Part shown: piece after piece, positions 37,724 through 45,494 of the stretch
Layout of the letters: every line of letters begins with the position of its first letter
How positions within the stretch are numbered: position 1 is the first letter of the stretch
Assembly (NCBI GenBank): GCA_027066365.1
Contig: JAMONV010000002.1
Span: 1-58,194, forward strand
Direction: 5' to 3'
Source: Flavobacteriales bacterium
Lineage (GTDB): Bacteria; Bacteroidota; Bacteroidia; Flavobacteriales; Flavobacteriaceae
Length of the DNA: 58,194 nucleotides
Program-made: the position numbers and the translations under genes
Notes under the pieces: generated by a model
The model's input: the letters and a program-made list of their open reading frames with translations, nothing else
The model's database searches: none
Told to the model about the DNA's origin: nothing

Positions 37724-39121
37724 ATGAAGAAACCTCTGCTTTTATTTTTGATAATAATCTTTCAAAAGCATTTTGCTCAAGCCGATTGTTTTACGGTGGT
37801 TGCGGGCCGTGATGTTTCGGTCACGGGGCATGTTATGGCGGCGCATAACGAGGACGATTACGGAGATTTGATTGTGAATTTATATCGAGTTCCGGAAAAT
37901 TTTTTCAAGGAAACGGATAGTTCATGGATAAAAAACGATCCGTGGTTTGACAAAGCTTCGTTGTCGATGTTGTGGTTTCAGACTACGCGGCAAAATTTCG
38001 GTGATGTTTATGTCAATGAGTACGGCGTAGCGATTTTTTCCAACGCCTGTGCTTCGCGAGAAGATACGGCCACGGGCAAATTAACCCATCAATTACGAAG
38101 GTTGGTTATTCAATACGCGGAATCGGCGAGAAACGGGGTGAAAATTTTAGGTCATTTGGTGGAGAAATTCGGTTATGCTTCATCGGGACGTACCTATACG
38201 ATTGTAGACAATAACGAAGCGTTTTTGGTATCGGTAGTGCAAGGGCGCCGTTGGATAGCGCAGCGGGTGCCCGATGATCATGTAGCGGTCATTCCTAATT
38301 ATTACACTATAGGAAAGGTCAACTTGAAGGATACGGTGAATTTTCTTTATTCGCCGGATATTGTGAATTATGCAATCAAGCGTGGGTGGTATGATCCGGT
38401 AATGGACGGCGAATTTTCATTTCGCGAGGTATATGCCAAGCCTTCCGTTTTGAGGGCGGCTTGGAATTTGCCCCGGCATTGGGCGGCATTGAGGTTCTTG
38501 GCACCGGAACAATTTTATCCCGACGATATCGAATTTCCTTTTTCGTTTGCGCCGAATAGTTTGGTCACAAGACAACAACTGGAGCGGATTCTTTCGGACC
38601 ACTATGAAGATAGTGAATTGTCCTATCCTTCCTATGCGCCTACACCTCACGGCAAACAACCTTTATCGATTTGCAATGCCGGCACCAAATTCAGTGTGAT
38701 TACTTCGTTTGTCACCAAATTTCCCAATCATAAGGACAATATCGTTTGGTTTTCACCGATGAAATCCTGTATTTATCCCATGATTCCCATTTCCTTGTCC
38801 GTGATGAAAATTCCGCATGCCTACCAAGCCTACCCCTTACGAAAAGCGCTTAAACTTCAACGTCAAGACAGCATCAATACCTTTGAGCGGAACAAACACC
38901 ACGCTTTTGCAGTATTCAATCGCTATCGCCAATATGTGGATACGAATTATCCCGCTCACATAGAACACTCACGACAATTGAAGAAAAAATTCGAAGGAAT
39001 TATCCAAAAAACACGAAAACATCAATGCGCAAGAAAAGGAAGTTTTCTTCTGCTTAAAAAATTGCGGCGTTTTTATAAAAAAGCGATGCGCGAAATCCGG
39101 TGGGAAAATAAATCTTCATAA
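37724..39121 (+). CDS. Secreted C69-family (Ntn-hydrolase) dipeptidase-like protein
   Basis: A 465-residue exported protein. A signal peptide (1-19) is followed by AD-CFTVVAGRDVSVTGHV, placing Cys22 as the likely N-terminal nucleophile after processing, and by AHNEDDYGD. Together these are the hallmark start of C69 peptidases. ASGRTYTIVDNNEAFLVSVVQGRRWIAQRVPDDHVAVIPNYY-type segments (near 145-185) and FSVITSF, IVWFSPMKSCIYPMIPI near 320-350 also agree. Its last 80 residues are Lys/Arg-rich and unusual. It probably hydrolyses dipeptides in the periplasm. Confidence 0.85.
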   Translation: MKKPLLLFLIIIFQKHFAQADCFTVVAGRDVSVTGHVMAAHNEDDYGDLIVNLYRVPENFFKETDSSWIKNDPWFDKASLSMLWFQTTRQNFGDVYVNEYGVAIFSNACASREDTATGKLTHQLRRLVIQYAESARNGVKILGHLVEKFGYASSGRTYTIVDNNEAFLVSVVQGRRWIAQRVPDDHVAVIPNYYTIGKVNLKDTVNFLYSPDIVNYAIKRGWYDPVMDGEFSFREVYAKPSVLRAAWNLPRHWAALRFLAPEQFYPDDIEFPFSFAPNSLVTRQQLERILSDHYEDSELSYPSYAPTPHGKQPLSICNAGTKFSVITSFVTKFPNHKDNIVWFSPMKSCIYPMIPISLSVMKIPHAYQAYPLRKALKLQRQDSINTFERNKHHAFAVFNRYRQYVDTNYPAHIEHSRQLKKKFEGIIQKTRKHQCARKGSFLLLKKLRRFYKKAMREIRWENKSS

Positions 39122-39603
39122 AAGCACCGGTTCATAAAATAAACCCTTATAACCCCGATGCTTTTCGTGATTTTTTGTTATTCATATTTTTTAATCCTTC
39201 TCCCTAGGAAAGACCAAGACAATTTTTATCGGGAATAACCCATTCAACGCTACAAGCATTAAGGGCAAAGGAAAATAGGAAACGGTTTATTTCAATGAAC
39301 AGTGAACAATTTTCCGGAGTAATTTTGTTAATTTATGTAATTTTTCACAAAACCAGCGTGGTAAAAAACAAACCACTAATTACACGAATTACACGAATAA
39401 AAAAGGGAAAAATTAGAGTTATTCCCACCGGACAAGTGTGCAATTCGTGGCTGAAAAATGAACCACGAATTACACGAATTACACGAATTACACGAATAAA
39501 AAAGGGAAACGGAAAACGAGACAAAGCGGCGAAGCCATTAATCGATTCAACGGTTTATCCCTCCGACGGGCGAATCGTGTACATTCCCTTCAGCCTAATG
39601 GAA
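39122..39603. repeat. Non-coding stretch with interspersed 9-bp direct repeats
   Basis: Two related blocks occupy 39373-39408 and 39463-39509. Each begins CCAC(G/T)AAT and repeats AATTACACG two or three times, ending in CGAATAAAAAAGGGA. A third, inverted partial unit lies at 39436-39450 and can form a 9-bp hairpin (39442-39450 with 39463-39471). A 188-codon open frame runs across this region but is partly built from the repeats and lies opposite a real barrel gene, so I do not call it. The rest of the stretch shows nothing recognisable. Confidence 0.75.
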
Positions 39604-40209
39604 TCAATTGAAATAAAATGTAAAATCAATACTCAAATGGTTGGGCTTGACCTTAAGATTTTTATCGTTCATCACGTCGCTCATGCCCATGTGATAAGAC
39701 AAACCGAGATTAATATTGCCAAAGCCCACGTTATATTCCGCTCCCGCACCGAAAACAAGACTGGAACCCAATTTGTTAACGTCTCCCGTCACGATTCTGG
39801 AATCTTGTTTGGCAGAAACGTTAATATCCAAAGTAGCCCCGAAAAAGCCCAAAATGCGTAAATTATCAGCCACTTCGTTGGACCGCATTTTCAAAGCAAA
39901 TGGCACTTCGACGGTGGTAATTTTCATGTTGAAAACATCGTTGTTGAACTTGCGGTTATGAATAATAATCCCCGAATGCAAATAATAATTTTTGGCAAAG
40001 CCGTAATCCGCCCATAAGCCTCCTTTAAATCCCAGTCCGCCGCCACTTAGCGAATCCGCTTGAACAAAACTTCCGTTAATATTAAGATAAGCTTTGTTGA
40101 AATTAATCGTAGGCGCTAAACTCAAGCCTATTCTAAAATCCTGCGCTTGTAATTGGAATGCGCCGGCGATAATCATCAAAATAACAATTAATCCTTTTAA
40201 CTTTTTCAT
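39604..40209 (-). CDS. Small outer-membrane beta-barrel protein (PorT-like)
   Basis: A 201-residue secreted protein from ATG 40209 with a signal peptide ending FQLQAQ. About eight amphipathic strands follow (FRIGLSLAPTINFN, GLGFKGGLWADYGF, YYLHSGIIIHNRKF, LGFFGATLDINVS, GAGAEYNVGFGNINLGLSYH) with a final aromatic strand DFTFYFN. This is the pattern of the Bacteroidota OMP_b-brl family. PorT proper acts in T9SS, but a direct link here is not proven. It is a single-gene unit. Confidence 0.75.
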   Translation of the reverse strand: MKKLKGLIVILMIIAGAFQLQAQDFRIGLSLAPTINFNKAYLNINGSFVQADSLSGGGLGFKGGLWADYGFAKNYYLHSGIIIHNRKFNNDVFNMKITTVEVPFALKMRSNEVADNLRILGFFGATLDINVSAKQDSRIVTGDVNKLGSSLVFGAGAEYNVGFGNINLGLSYHMGMSDVMNDKNLKVKPNHLSIDFTFYFN

Positions 40210-40311
40210 GACCAACGAGTTTTTTAATTTTCGATAAAGATAGAAAAAAATTAAATTGCATCTTCAAATATCATCGGATTATTTTCATGATTCGATGAAA
40301 ATTGATTTACG

Positions 40312-41220
40312 GTGAAAAAGCGCCTAAAAAATATTATCACGGATTACAAACATTATTTGAAATTGGAGAAGGGCATGTCGGACAATACGGTGAAAAATTA
40401 TTTGAATGATTTGCGTAAGTTTTTGTTATATCTCGAGCAAAACGATCAAGAAGCGGCACTGCAAGATATGAACAAAGAAAATGTATTGGCTTTTATCTAT
40501 GCTATTTCGGATTATATCGGACCCCGTTCTCAAGCGCGATTAATATCGGGGTTGCGCAGTTTTTTTCATTATCTACAATTGGAAAACCTTATGGATGAAA
40601 ATCCCGCCGATTGGCTGGAAAGCCCCAAAATTCCCAAAAACATCCCCGAAGTTTTAAGCCCCGGTGAAATCGATGCCATGCTTTCGGTGATTGACCGGTC
40701 GAGTTTTGAAGGTGAGCGGAATTATGCCATTATCGAAACCATGTATGCCTTCGGATTGCGCGTTTCGGAAACGGTCAATTTAAAAATTTCGGATCTTTAT
40801 TTTCGCGAGGGGTTCGTGCGGATTTTAGGCAAAGGCAACAAACACCGGTTCGTTCCTATTGCGCGACACACGGAAAAAATCCTGAAAAATTATATCGAAC
40901 TGGTGCGTCCACTGGTAAATCCATCGAAAAAGGCCGAAAAAATTCTTTTTCTCAACCGCCGGGGCGGCCTGCTTACGCGTCACATGATTTATCATATCGT
41001 CCGTGATTTGTCGGCCAAAGCGGGTATCAGAAAAAAAGTAACCCCGCATACGCTACGCCACAGTTTTGCTACGCACTTGCTCGAAAATGGCGCAGATTTA
41101 CGTAGTATTCAAATTTTACTCGGCCACGAAAGTATCACCACTACCGAAATTTACCTTCATGTGAGCAAAAAACAAGTGGAAGAAGCGCTTTTCAAATTCC
41201 ATCCGCGCGCAAAAAAATAA
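40312..41220 (+). CDS. xerD: Tyrosine recombinase XerC/XerD
   Basis: Site-specific recombinase that resolves chromosome dimers at dif. The 302-residue protein starts with GTG 40312. It has an N-terminal SAM-like DNA-binding domain (YLKLEKGMSDNTVKNYLNDLRKFL). The catalytic domain has the R-H-R-H-Y residues visible as LRVSETVNL, HTLRHSFATHLLENGADLRSIQILLGH and TEIYLHV (Tyr near residue 283). Length and context (no phage genes) point to the housekeeping Xer enzyme. Whether it is XerC or XerD cannot be decided here. Confidence 0.92.
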   Translation: MKKRLKNIITDYKHYLKLEKGMSDNTVKNYLNDLRKFLLYLEQNDQEAALQDMNKENVLAFIYAISDYIGPRSQARLISGLRSFFHYLQLENLMDENPADWLESPKIPKNIPEVLSPGEIDAMLSVIDRSSFEGERNYAIIETMYAFGLRVSETVNLKISDLYFREGFVRILGKGNKHRFVPIARHTEKILKNYIELVRPLVNPSKKAEKILFLNRRGGLLTRHMIYHIVRDLSAKAGIRKKVTPHTLRHSFATHLLENGADLRSIQILLGHESITTTEIYLHVSKKQVEEALFKFHPRAKK

Positions 41221-41224
41221 AAAA

Positions 41225-41251
41225 ACCGGGAAGCAATCTTTTCTTCCCGGT
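41225..41251. terminator. Bidirectional terminator between xerD and gltA
   Basis: Perfect 9-bp inverted repeat (41225-41233 with 41243-41251) flanked by A residues on the left and T residues on the right. It serves both converging genes. Confidence 0.88.
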
Positions 41252-41275
41252 GATTTTTTCCGAAACACATGATTA

Positions 41276-42601
41276 CTAAACTTGCTCTTCGACTTTTTTG
41301 ATTCCCACCATTTCTTCGAGCATGTCGGTAGTGATGGATTTCGGTCGCTCGATAGGATACATCAAGGCGCGATCCCAAATAATGTTGGAAAGTACGCCGA
41401 TGGAACGTCCTATGGCGAACAACACCGTATAGAAATCGTATTCGCGAACTCCGTAATACCATTGAACCACGCCGGATTGGGCATCCACATTCGGCCAAGG
41501 ATTTTTGGCTTTTCCGTGTTCTTTCAACACTTCGGGAACCACTTCATAAAGCGCCGAAACATATTGGAATAACGGATCGTCGGGAAAATGTTTCAGGCTA
41601 AACTCTCGTTGAACCGTATAACGCGGATCCGTACGGCGCAAAACGGCATGTCCGTATCCGGGGATAACTTGTCCGGCATTGAGCGTATCCCAAACATATT
41701 GACGCAATACGTCTTTCGGCGGAACTTGATTACCGTATTTTTCTTTCAGCTTAAGCAACCAACGTAATACTTCTTGGTTGGCCAATCCGTGTAATGGTCC
41801 TGCCAATCCGTTAATCATACCGGATACGGCGTAATAAACGTCGGAGAGCGAGCTGGCTATCAAATGCCCCGTGTGAGCACTCACATTTCCGGCTTCATGG
41901 TCGGCATGGATAATAAAATACATACGGGAAACATCGTCATACGGTTTGTCTTTTCCCATCATGTAAGCAAAATTGGCTCCCATATCCAATGAAGGATCGG
42001 GAAAACGATGTCCCTTACCGGGTTGATATAATTTATTGTATATATAAGCACCGATCAAAGGAATTTTAGCGAGCAAATTAGTGGCGTCTTCAAAAGTGGA
42101 ACGCCAATATTCAGTTTTCGGAACGCCTTGGCGGTATTTGATATTGAATAATGACTCACGCTCCAAACTCATAACCGCCGCCGAAAGGATAGCCATCGGG
42201 TGACTTTCGCTCGGAAAGGAATCGATAACATCCCATACGTATTTCGGGATAATGCGGCGATTGTTCATGTCCAGAATCAATTCTTCCACTTCGTCCCTAG
42301 TGGGAATTTCGCCCGTAAGCAAAAGCCAATACAAACCTTCCACATAGGGCATTTCGGCGCCTTCAGGCTTGGGCAACAATTCGAATACTTCGGGCAAAGT
42401 ATATCCGCGATACCGGATTCCTTCATACGGATCAAGGTAGGAAATATCGGAAATTAAACATTTGATCCCACGCATTCCGCCAACCACTTGACGGGCATGA
42501 ACTTGGTCGATTACCACATCGCCATACTCTTTGGCCAATCGTTTCGTCCGCGGACGATGTGCCAAAATTTTTTCCTCCAGTTTATTCTTTAGTGTGCTCA
42601 T
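41276..42601 (-). CDS. gltA: Citrate synthase, eukaryotic (mitochondrial)-type
   Basis: Condenses acetyl-CoA with oxaloacetate to enter the citric-acid cycle. The 441-residue protein (start at ATG 42601; upstream in-frame ATGs at 42625 and 42640 are possible) carries the mitochondrial-type signature HADHEAGNVSAHTGHL, NGLAGPLHGLANQEVL and PGYGHAVLRRTDPRY. It has active-site His residues and the Asp region near LYEVVPEVL. This is not the NADH-regulated hexameric type of enteric bacteria. Gene order gives no other TCA genes nearby. Confidence 0.93.
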   Translation of the reverse strand: MSTLKNKLEEKILAHRPRTKRLAKEYGDVVIDQVHARQVVGGMRGIKCLISDISYLDPYEGIRYRGYTLPEVFELLPKPEGAEMPYVEGLYWLLLTGEIPTRDEVEELILDMNNRRIIPKYVWDVIDSFPSESHPMAILSAAVMSLERESLFNIKYRQGVPKTEYWRSTFEDATNLLAKIPLIGAYIYNKLYQPGKGHRFPDPSLDMGANFAYMMGKDKPYDDVSRMYFIIHADHEAGNVSAHTGHLIASSLSDVYYAVSGMINGLAGPLHGLANQEVLRWLLKLKEKYGNQVPPKDVLRQYVWDTLNAGQVIPGYGHAVLRRTDPRYTVQREFSLKHFPDDPLFQYVSALYEVVPEVLKEHGKAKNPWPNVDAQSGVVQWYYGVREYDFYTVLFAIGRSIGVLSNIIWDRALMYPIERPKSITTDMLEEMVGIKKVEEQV

Positions 42602-42646
42602 GGTTTGATACTTTGGTTTTTTCATTTCAAAATTACTCATTTTCAA

Positions 42647-42927
42647 CCCTTTTTTTAAAATTTATTTTTTTTAATTTATATCAAAAGTCACTTCTTATCA
42701 AACATCTTTCATTATTTTATGATATAATACATTTTATCATCAAGATAAATACGCACTTTCCGTATATTTTGTAACTTTAATTACATTTATTCTTAACTAA
42801 ATATACGAAAAATTATCCAACCGTATGATTGCAATATACGGTTTTCTTTAATTATTTAAAGAATCCCCTTCTTAAGTTCCTATTCGGGTCATTAAGTTTT
42901 CGAGGATTGTCCGGGCTATTTAAGGGT
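42647..42927. other. AT-rich intergenic stretch upstream of gltA
   Basis: 280 nt without an open frame of any merit. It probably holds the gltA promoter (minus strand TTG ... TAAATTTT near 42660-42690) and the end of the DUF4292 unit. No hairpin terminator is obvious. Confidence 0.4.
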
Positions 42928-43698
42928 TTAAAAATGTTTTCGTGTATAGCCGTCGGGGATATGGAATCGGATTTCGAACGCTTCGCCGGTTTTGATTTTT
43001 TTCATTTTGATTTCGGCTTGTGCTTCGGGGGTTTTCAATAGGATTTTTCCGGGGAAACCGTTTTGATAATCCCGGTAGACGGCTTGGGCGTTTTTGCCGT
43101 CGTATGTCATGAAAATTTCGGCTATTTTCAGTAGGGAATTGATTTTCATTTCCTTGATATTGGAAGATACGTTTCCGGTCAAGAGATAACTTCCGTCGGA
43201 ATTGCGGTTAAATTCCCAGTCGTTGCTTTCTTTTAACAGCGGATAGGCGTCTCCTGTAAAAAGGGATTGCAATTGGTCGAATTGAAAGGGGATGCCGGTT
43301 TTTTGGCTGATGGCTTCGGGGGTTTCGCGGTAATAACTACGGGTGATGGTTTCATAAAATGCCACTTCTTGTGGAGTGACTAACATTTTGGCCACGGGAA
43401 AACCGAATTTGGTGAAGGTTATCAAAAGGGCACTGTCCTTAATCATTTTCAGATGTCCGGTTAATGATAAATTTTGTCCCATTCCTTTAAAATCGATATC
43501 CATTTTGGCTTTCACATAGGATTGGTCGAACCGGGCTCGTTTAAGCTCGTTGCGAAAATTTTGTATGCTCATGTTTTTATCGGTTTCCGGTTTGATTTTT
43601 TTCTTGAAGATACCGCAAGCGGATAAATTCAAGCTTAATATAATCACCAATGTTATCTTGAAAAGGAATTTGAAAGATGTTCCGCTTTTTGCTTCCAT
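42928..43698 (-). CDS. DUF4292-family lipoprotein (LolA/LolB-like fold)
   Basis: A 256-residue lipoprotein with lipobox LNLSAC (Cys28) and then a beta-rich body. It has VKAKMDIDFKGMGQNLSLTGHLKMIKDSALLITFTKFGFPVAKMLVTPQEVAFYE, which matches DUF4292 and the LolA/B-like lipid-binding fold. It may carry lipoproteins or lipids to the outer membrane. It starts inside the previous gene (46-nt overlap), so translation is coupled to the TPR gene. Confidence 0.85.
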   Translation of the reverse strand: MEAKSGTSFKFLFKITLVIILSLNLSACGIFKKKIKPETDKNMSIQNFRNELKRARFDQSYVKAKMDIDFKGMGQNLSLTGHLKMIKDSALLITFTKFGFPVAKMLVTPQEVAFYETITRSYYRETPEAISQKTGIPFQFDQLQSLFTGDAYPLLKESNDWEFNRNSDGSYLLTGNVSSNIKEMKINSLLKIAEIFMTYDGKNAQAVYRDYQNGFPGKILLKTPEAQAEIKMKKIKTGEAFEIRFHIPDGYTRKHF

Positions 43699-44351
43699 TG
43701 TTCGGCTTTATCGTATTTTCCCTGTGCTTTGGCGATTCGGGACAAAAGCAAATAGTATTTTTTAAGCAAATTTACATCGACTGAAGCAAAATCCATGCCG
43801 TTTAAAAGTAATCGATATGCTTCGTCGTATTTTTTTAATTGAAAAGCCGCATGTGCCGTTTCGTAAATCAGCCGGGCATCGAAGGGATATTTTTCCGATA
43901 GTGCACGCCCCCGGTTGTAGCGTTCTGCAGGGCTTAATTCGTTAATTCGGCTTAGAAAACCATTCGCTTCACTTGTGCCGGACGGTCTATTCTTGGCAGC
44001 GATTTTCCGGGGCGTCACTGCGGCCGGGGTTTTGAAGAGCGTGTCGGCGGTTTTTTTAAAAATTCTGTTTTCGGGTTGCATTCTTATGGCTTTTCGGATA
44101 TTGATTTCCGAGGCCGTTCGGTCACCCAAAAAGGCATGATTGAGTGCCAAATAAAAATATACGGCGGGAACGGTATCGGTGTAATTCAAGGTTTCGGTAA
44201 ACAAGTCAAGGGAACGTTGATAATTTTGCAGGATATATTCTTTTACGCCTTCAATAAACAAGCGGTTGAATTTTTCTTGTTTGCCGACGGGGTTTTGGGC
44301 GCCAAGCCTGAATGCGGATAAAATCAAAAAGATAATAACTGTTTTTCTCAT
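43653..44351 (-). CDS. Secreted TPR-repeat protein
   Basis: A 232-residue protein with a signal peptide (FRLGAQ). A TPR-like N-terminal half (NRLFIEGVKEYILQNYQRSLDLFTETLNYTDTVPAVYFYLAL) and further helical repeats near 140-225 follow, with a low-complexity link between. It overlaps the sugar nucleotidyltransferase by 4 nt (ATGA) and DUF4292 by 46 nt. The three form one operon often seen in Bacteroidota. Role unknown; it may support the DUF4292 protein. Confidence 0.82.
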   Translation of the reverse strand: MRKTVIIFLILSAFRLGAQNPVGKQEKFNRLFIEGVKEYILQNYQRSLDLFTETLNYTDTVPAVYFYLALNHAFLGDRTASEINIRKAIRMQPENRIFKKTADTLFKTPAAVTPRKIAAKNRPSGTSEANGFLSRINELSPAERYNRGRALSEKYPFDARLIYETAHAAFQLKKYDEAYRLLLNGMDFASVDVNLLKKYYLLLSRIAKAQGKYDKAEQWKQKAEHLSNSFSR

Positions 44352-45361
44352 TTTCCCATTTGTGAATAGTCGCCGAGACTAAAAATCGCTTCGCGGCCGT
44401 CTATGTCCACATAATTTCCTATCATGGAGCGGTGGAATTGTAAATGGCTGATTCGGTTGTTTTCTCCGATTAATGAATTTTTTATGGTGGCGCTGGAAAT
44501 TTGCGTATTTTTTCCGATACTGACATAGGGTCCCACGGTGCTGTTTTCAATAACTGCATTTGCACCAATAAAACAAGGTTCGATAATCCGGCTGTTGATA
44601 ATTTTAGCTTGCGGGGATATCAATTTTTTGCCTTGGTTATGTTCCCATTCGAGAATTTGGCGATTGGTGTCCACGGCTGCGTTTTTGTTTCCGAAATCCA
44701 TCCATTTTTCGATGTTTGCCGGCATAAAAATCTTGCCTTTCTTTTGCATGTTATATAAAGCATCGGTGAGTTGAAATTCTCCCGAAGTGCGTATGTTATT
44801 CTCAATCAGATAACGGATTTCGTCACGCAATATTTCGCCTTGTTTGAAATAATAAATTCCCACGATGGCCAAATCGGAAACGAAATGTTTGGGTTTTTCT
44901 ACAAAGGAAACGATACGGTTTTGTTCGTCCAGTTGCACCACACCGAAGGCTTCGGGGTTATCCACTTGCTTAACCACAATCACGGCATCGGCTTCCGTGG
45001 GCAAGACGATTTTCCCTTTAAATAAAGTGTCGGCATAAGCCACAAAAACGGGACCTTCCAGAAAAGCTTCGGCCATATGGATGGCATGAGCGGTTCCCAA
45101 TGCTTCTTTTTGGTAAACAATATGCCCTTTCATATTCAGTTGTTCGGCCGTTTCCAATAATTGCTCCTCCACGCCGGGGCCGAATTCTGGCTTGATAATA
45201 AAAACAATGTTTTCCACGGGTTTGTCGAGGGAAACGGAGATTTCTTCCGCCAGTCGAGTCACCATGCTTTTGCCCGCCACTTTGATAAGCGGCTTGGGTG
45301 TAGTGAGCGTGTGCGGTCGAAGGCGTGTTCCCCAGCCGGCCATGGGTATGACGATATTCAT
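44348..45361 (-). CDS. Sugar-phosphate nucleotidyltransferase with left-handed beta-helix tail
   Basis: From ATG 45361 the protein has 337 residues and begins MNIVIPMAGWGTRLRPHTLTTPKPLIKVAGKSM, the classic NTP-transferase motif. DADAVIVVKQVDNPEAFGVVQLD and GIYYFKQGEIL follow, then a hexapeptide-repeat tail (ENSTVGPYVSIGKNTQISSATIKNSLIG). It resembles glucose-1-phosphate thymidylyl- or uridylyltransferases. The exact sugar and nucleotide cannot be told. It heads the operon with the TPR and DUF4292 genes. Confidence 0.88.
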   Translation of the reverse strand: MNIVIPMAGWGTRLRPHTLTTPKPLIKVAGKSMVTRLAEEISVSLDKPVENIVFIIKPEFGPGVEEQLLETAEQLNMKGHIVYQKEALGTAHAIHMAEAFLEGPVFVAYADTLFKGKIVLPTEADAVIVVKQVDNPEAFGVVQLDEQNRIVSFVEKPKHFVSDLAIVGIYYFKQGEILRDEIRYLIENNIRTSGEFQLTDALYNMQKKGKIFMPANIEKWMDFGNKNAAVDTNRQILEWEHNQGKKLISPQAKIINSRIIEPCFIGANAVIENSTVGPYVSIGKNTQISSATIKNSLIGENNRISHLQFHRSMIGNYVDIDGREAIFSLGDYSQMGK

Positions 45362-45494
45362 GTGATTATTTTTTTTGTGCATGCAAAATAAGATATTTGC
45401 GGCAATTATGAATAAAGCGTCTGACAGCTTCGTCGAGCGACGAATAAATTTCGAATTGAACCGCAACTTATTAAGCGCCAAGAAAAGAAATTCA

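Noticed and set aside
39373-39509. CRISPR array
   Set aside because: Units are only 9 bp and abut each other without spacers; no cas genes nearby.
39295-39861. A 188-codon plus-strand open frame
   Set aside because: It is built in part from the 9-bp repeats, lacks family features and lies opposite the barrel protein gene at 39604-40209.
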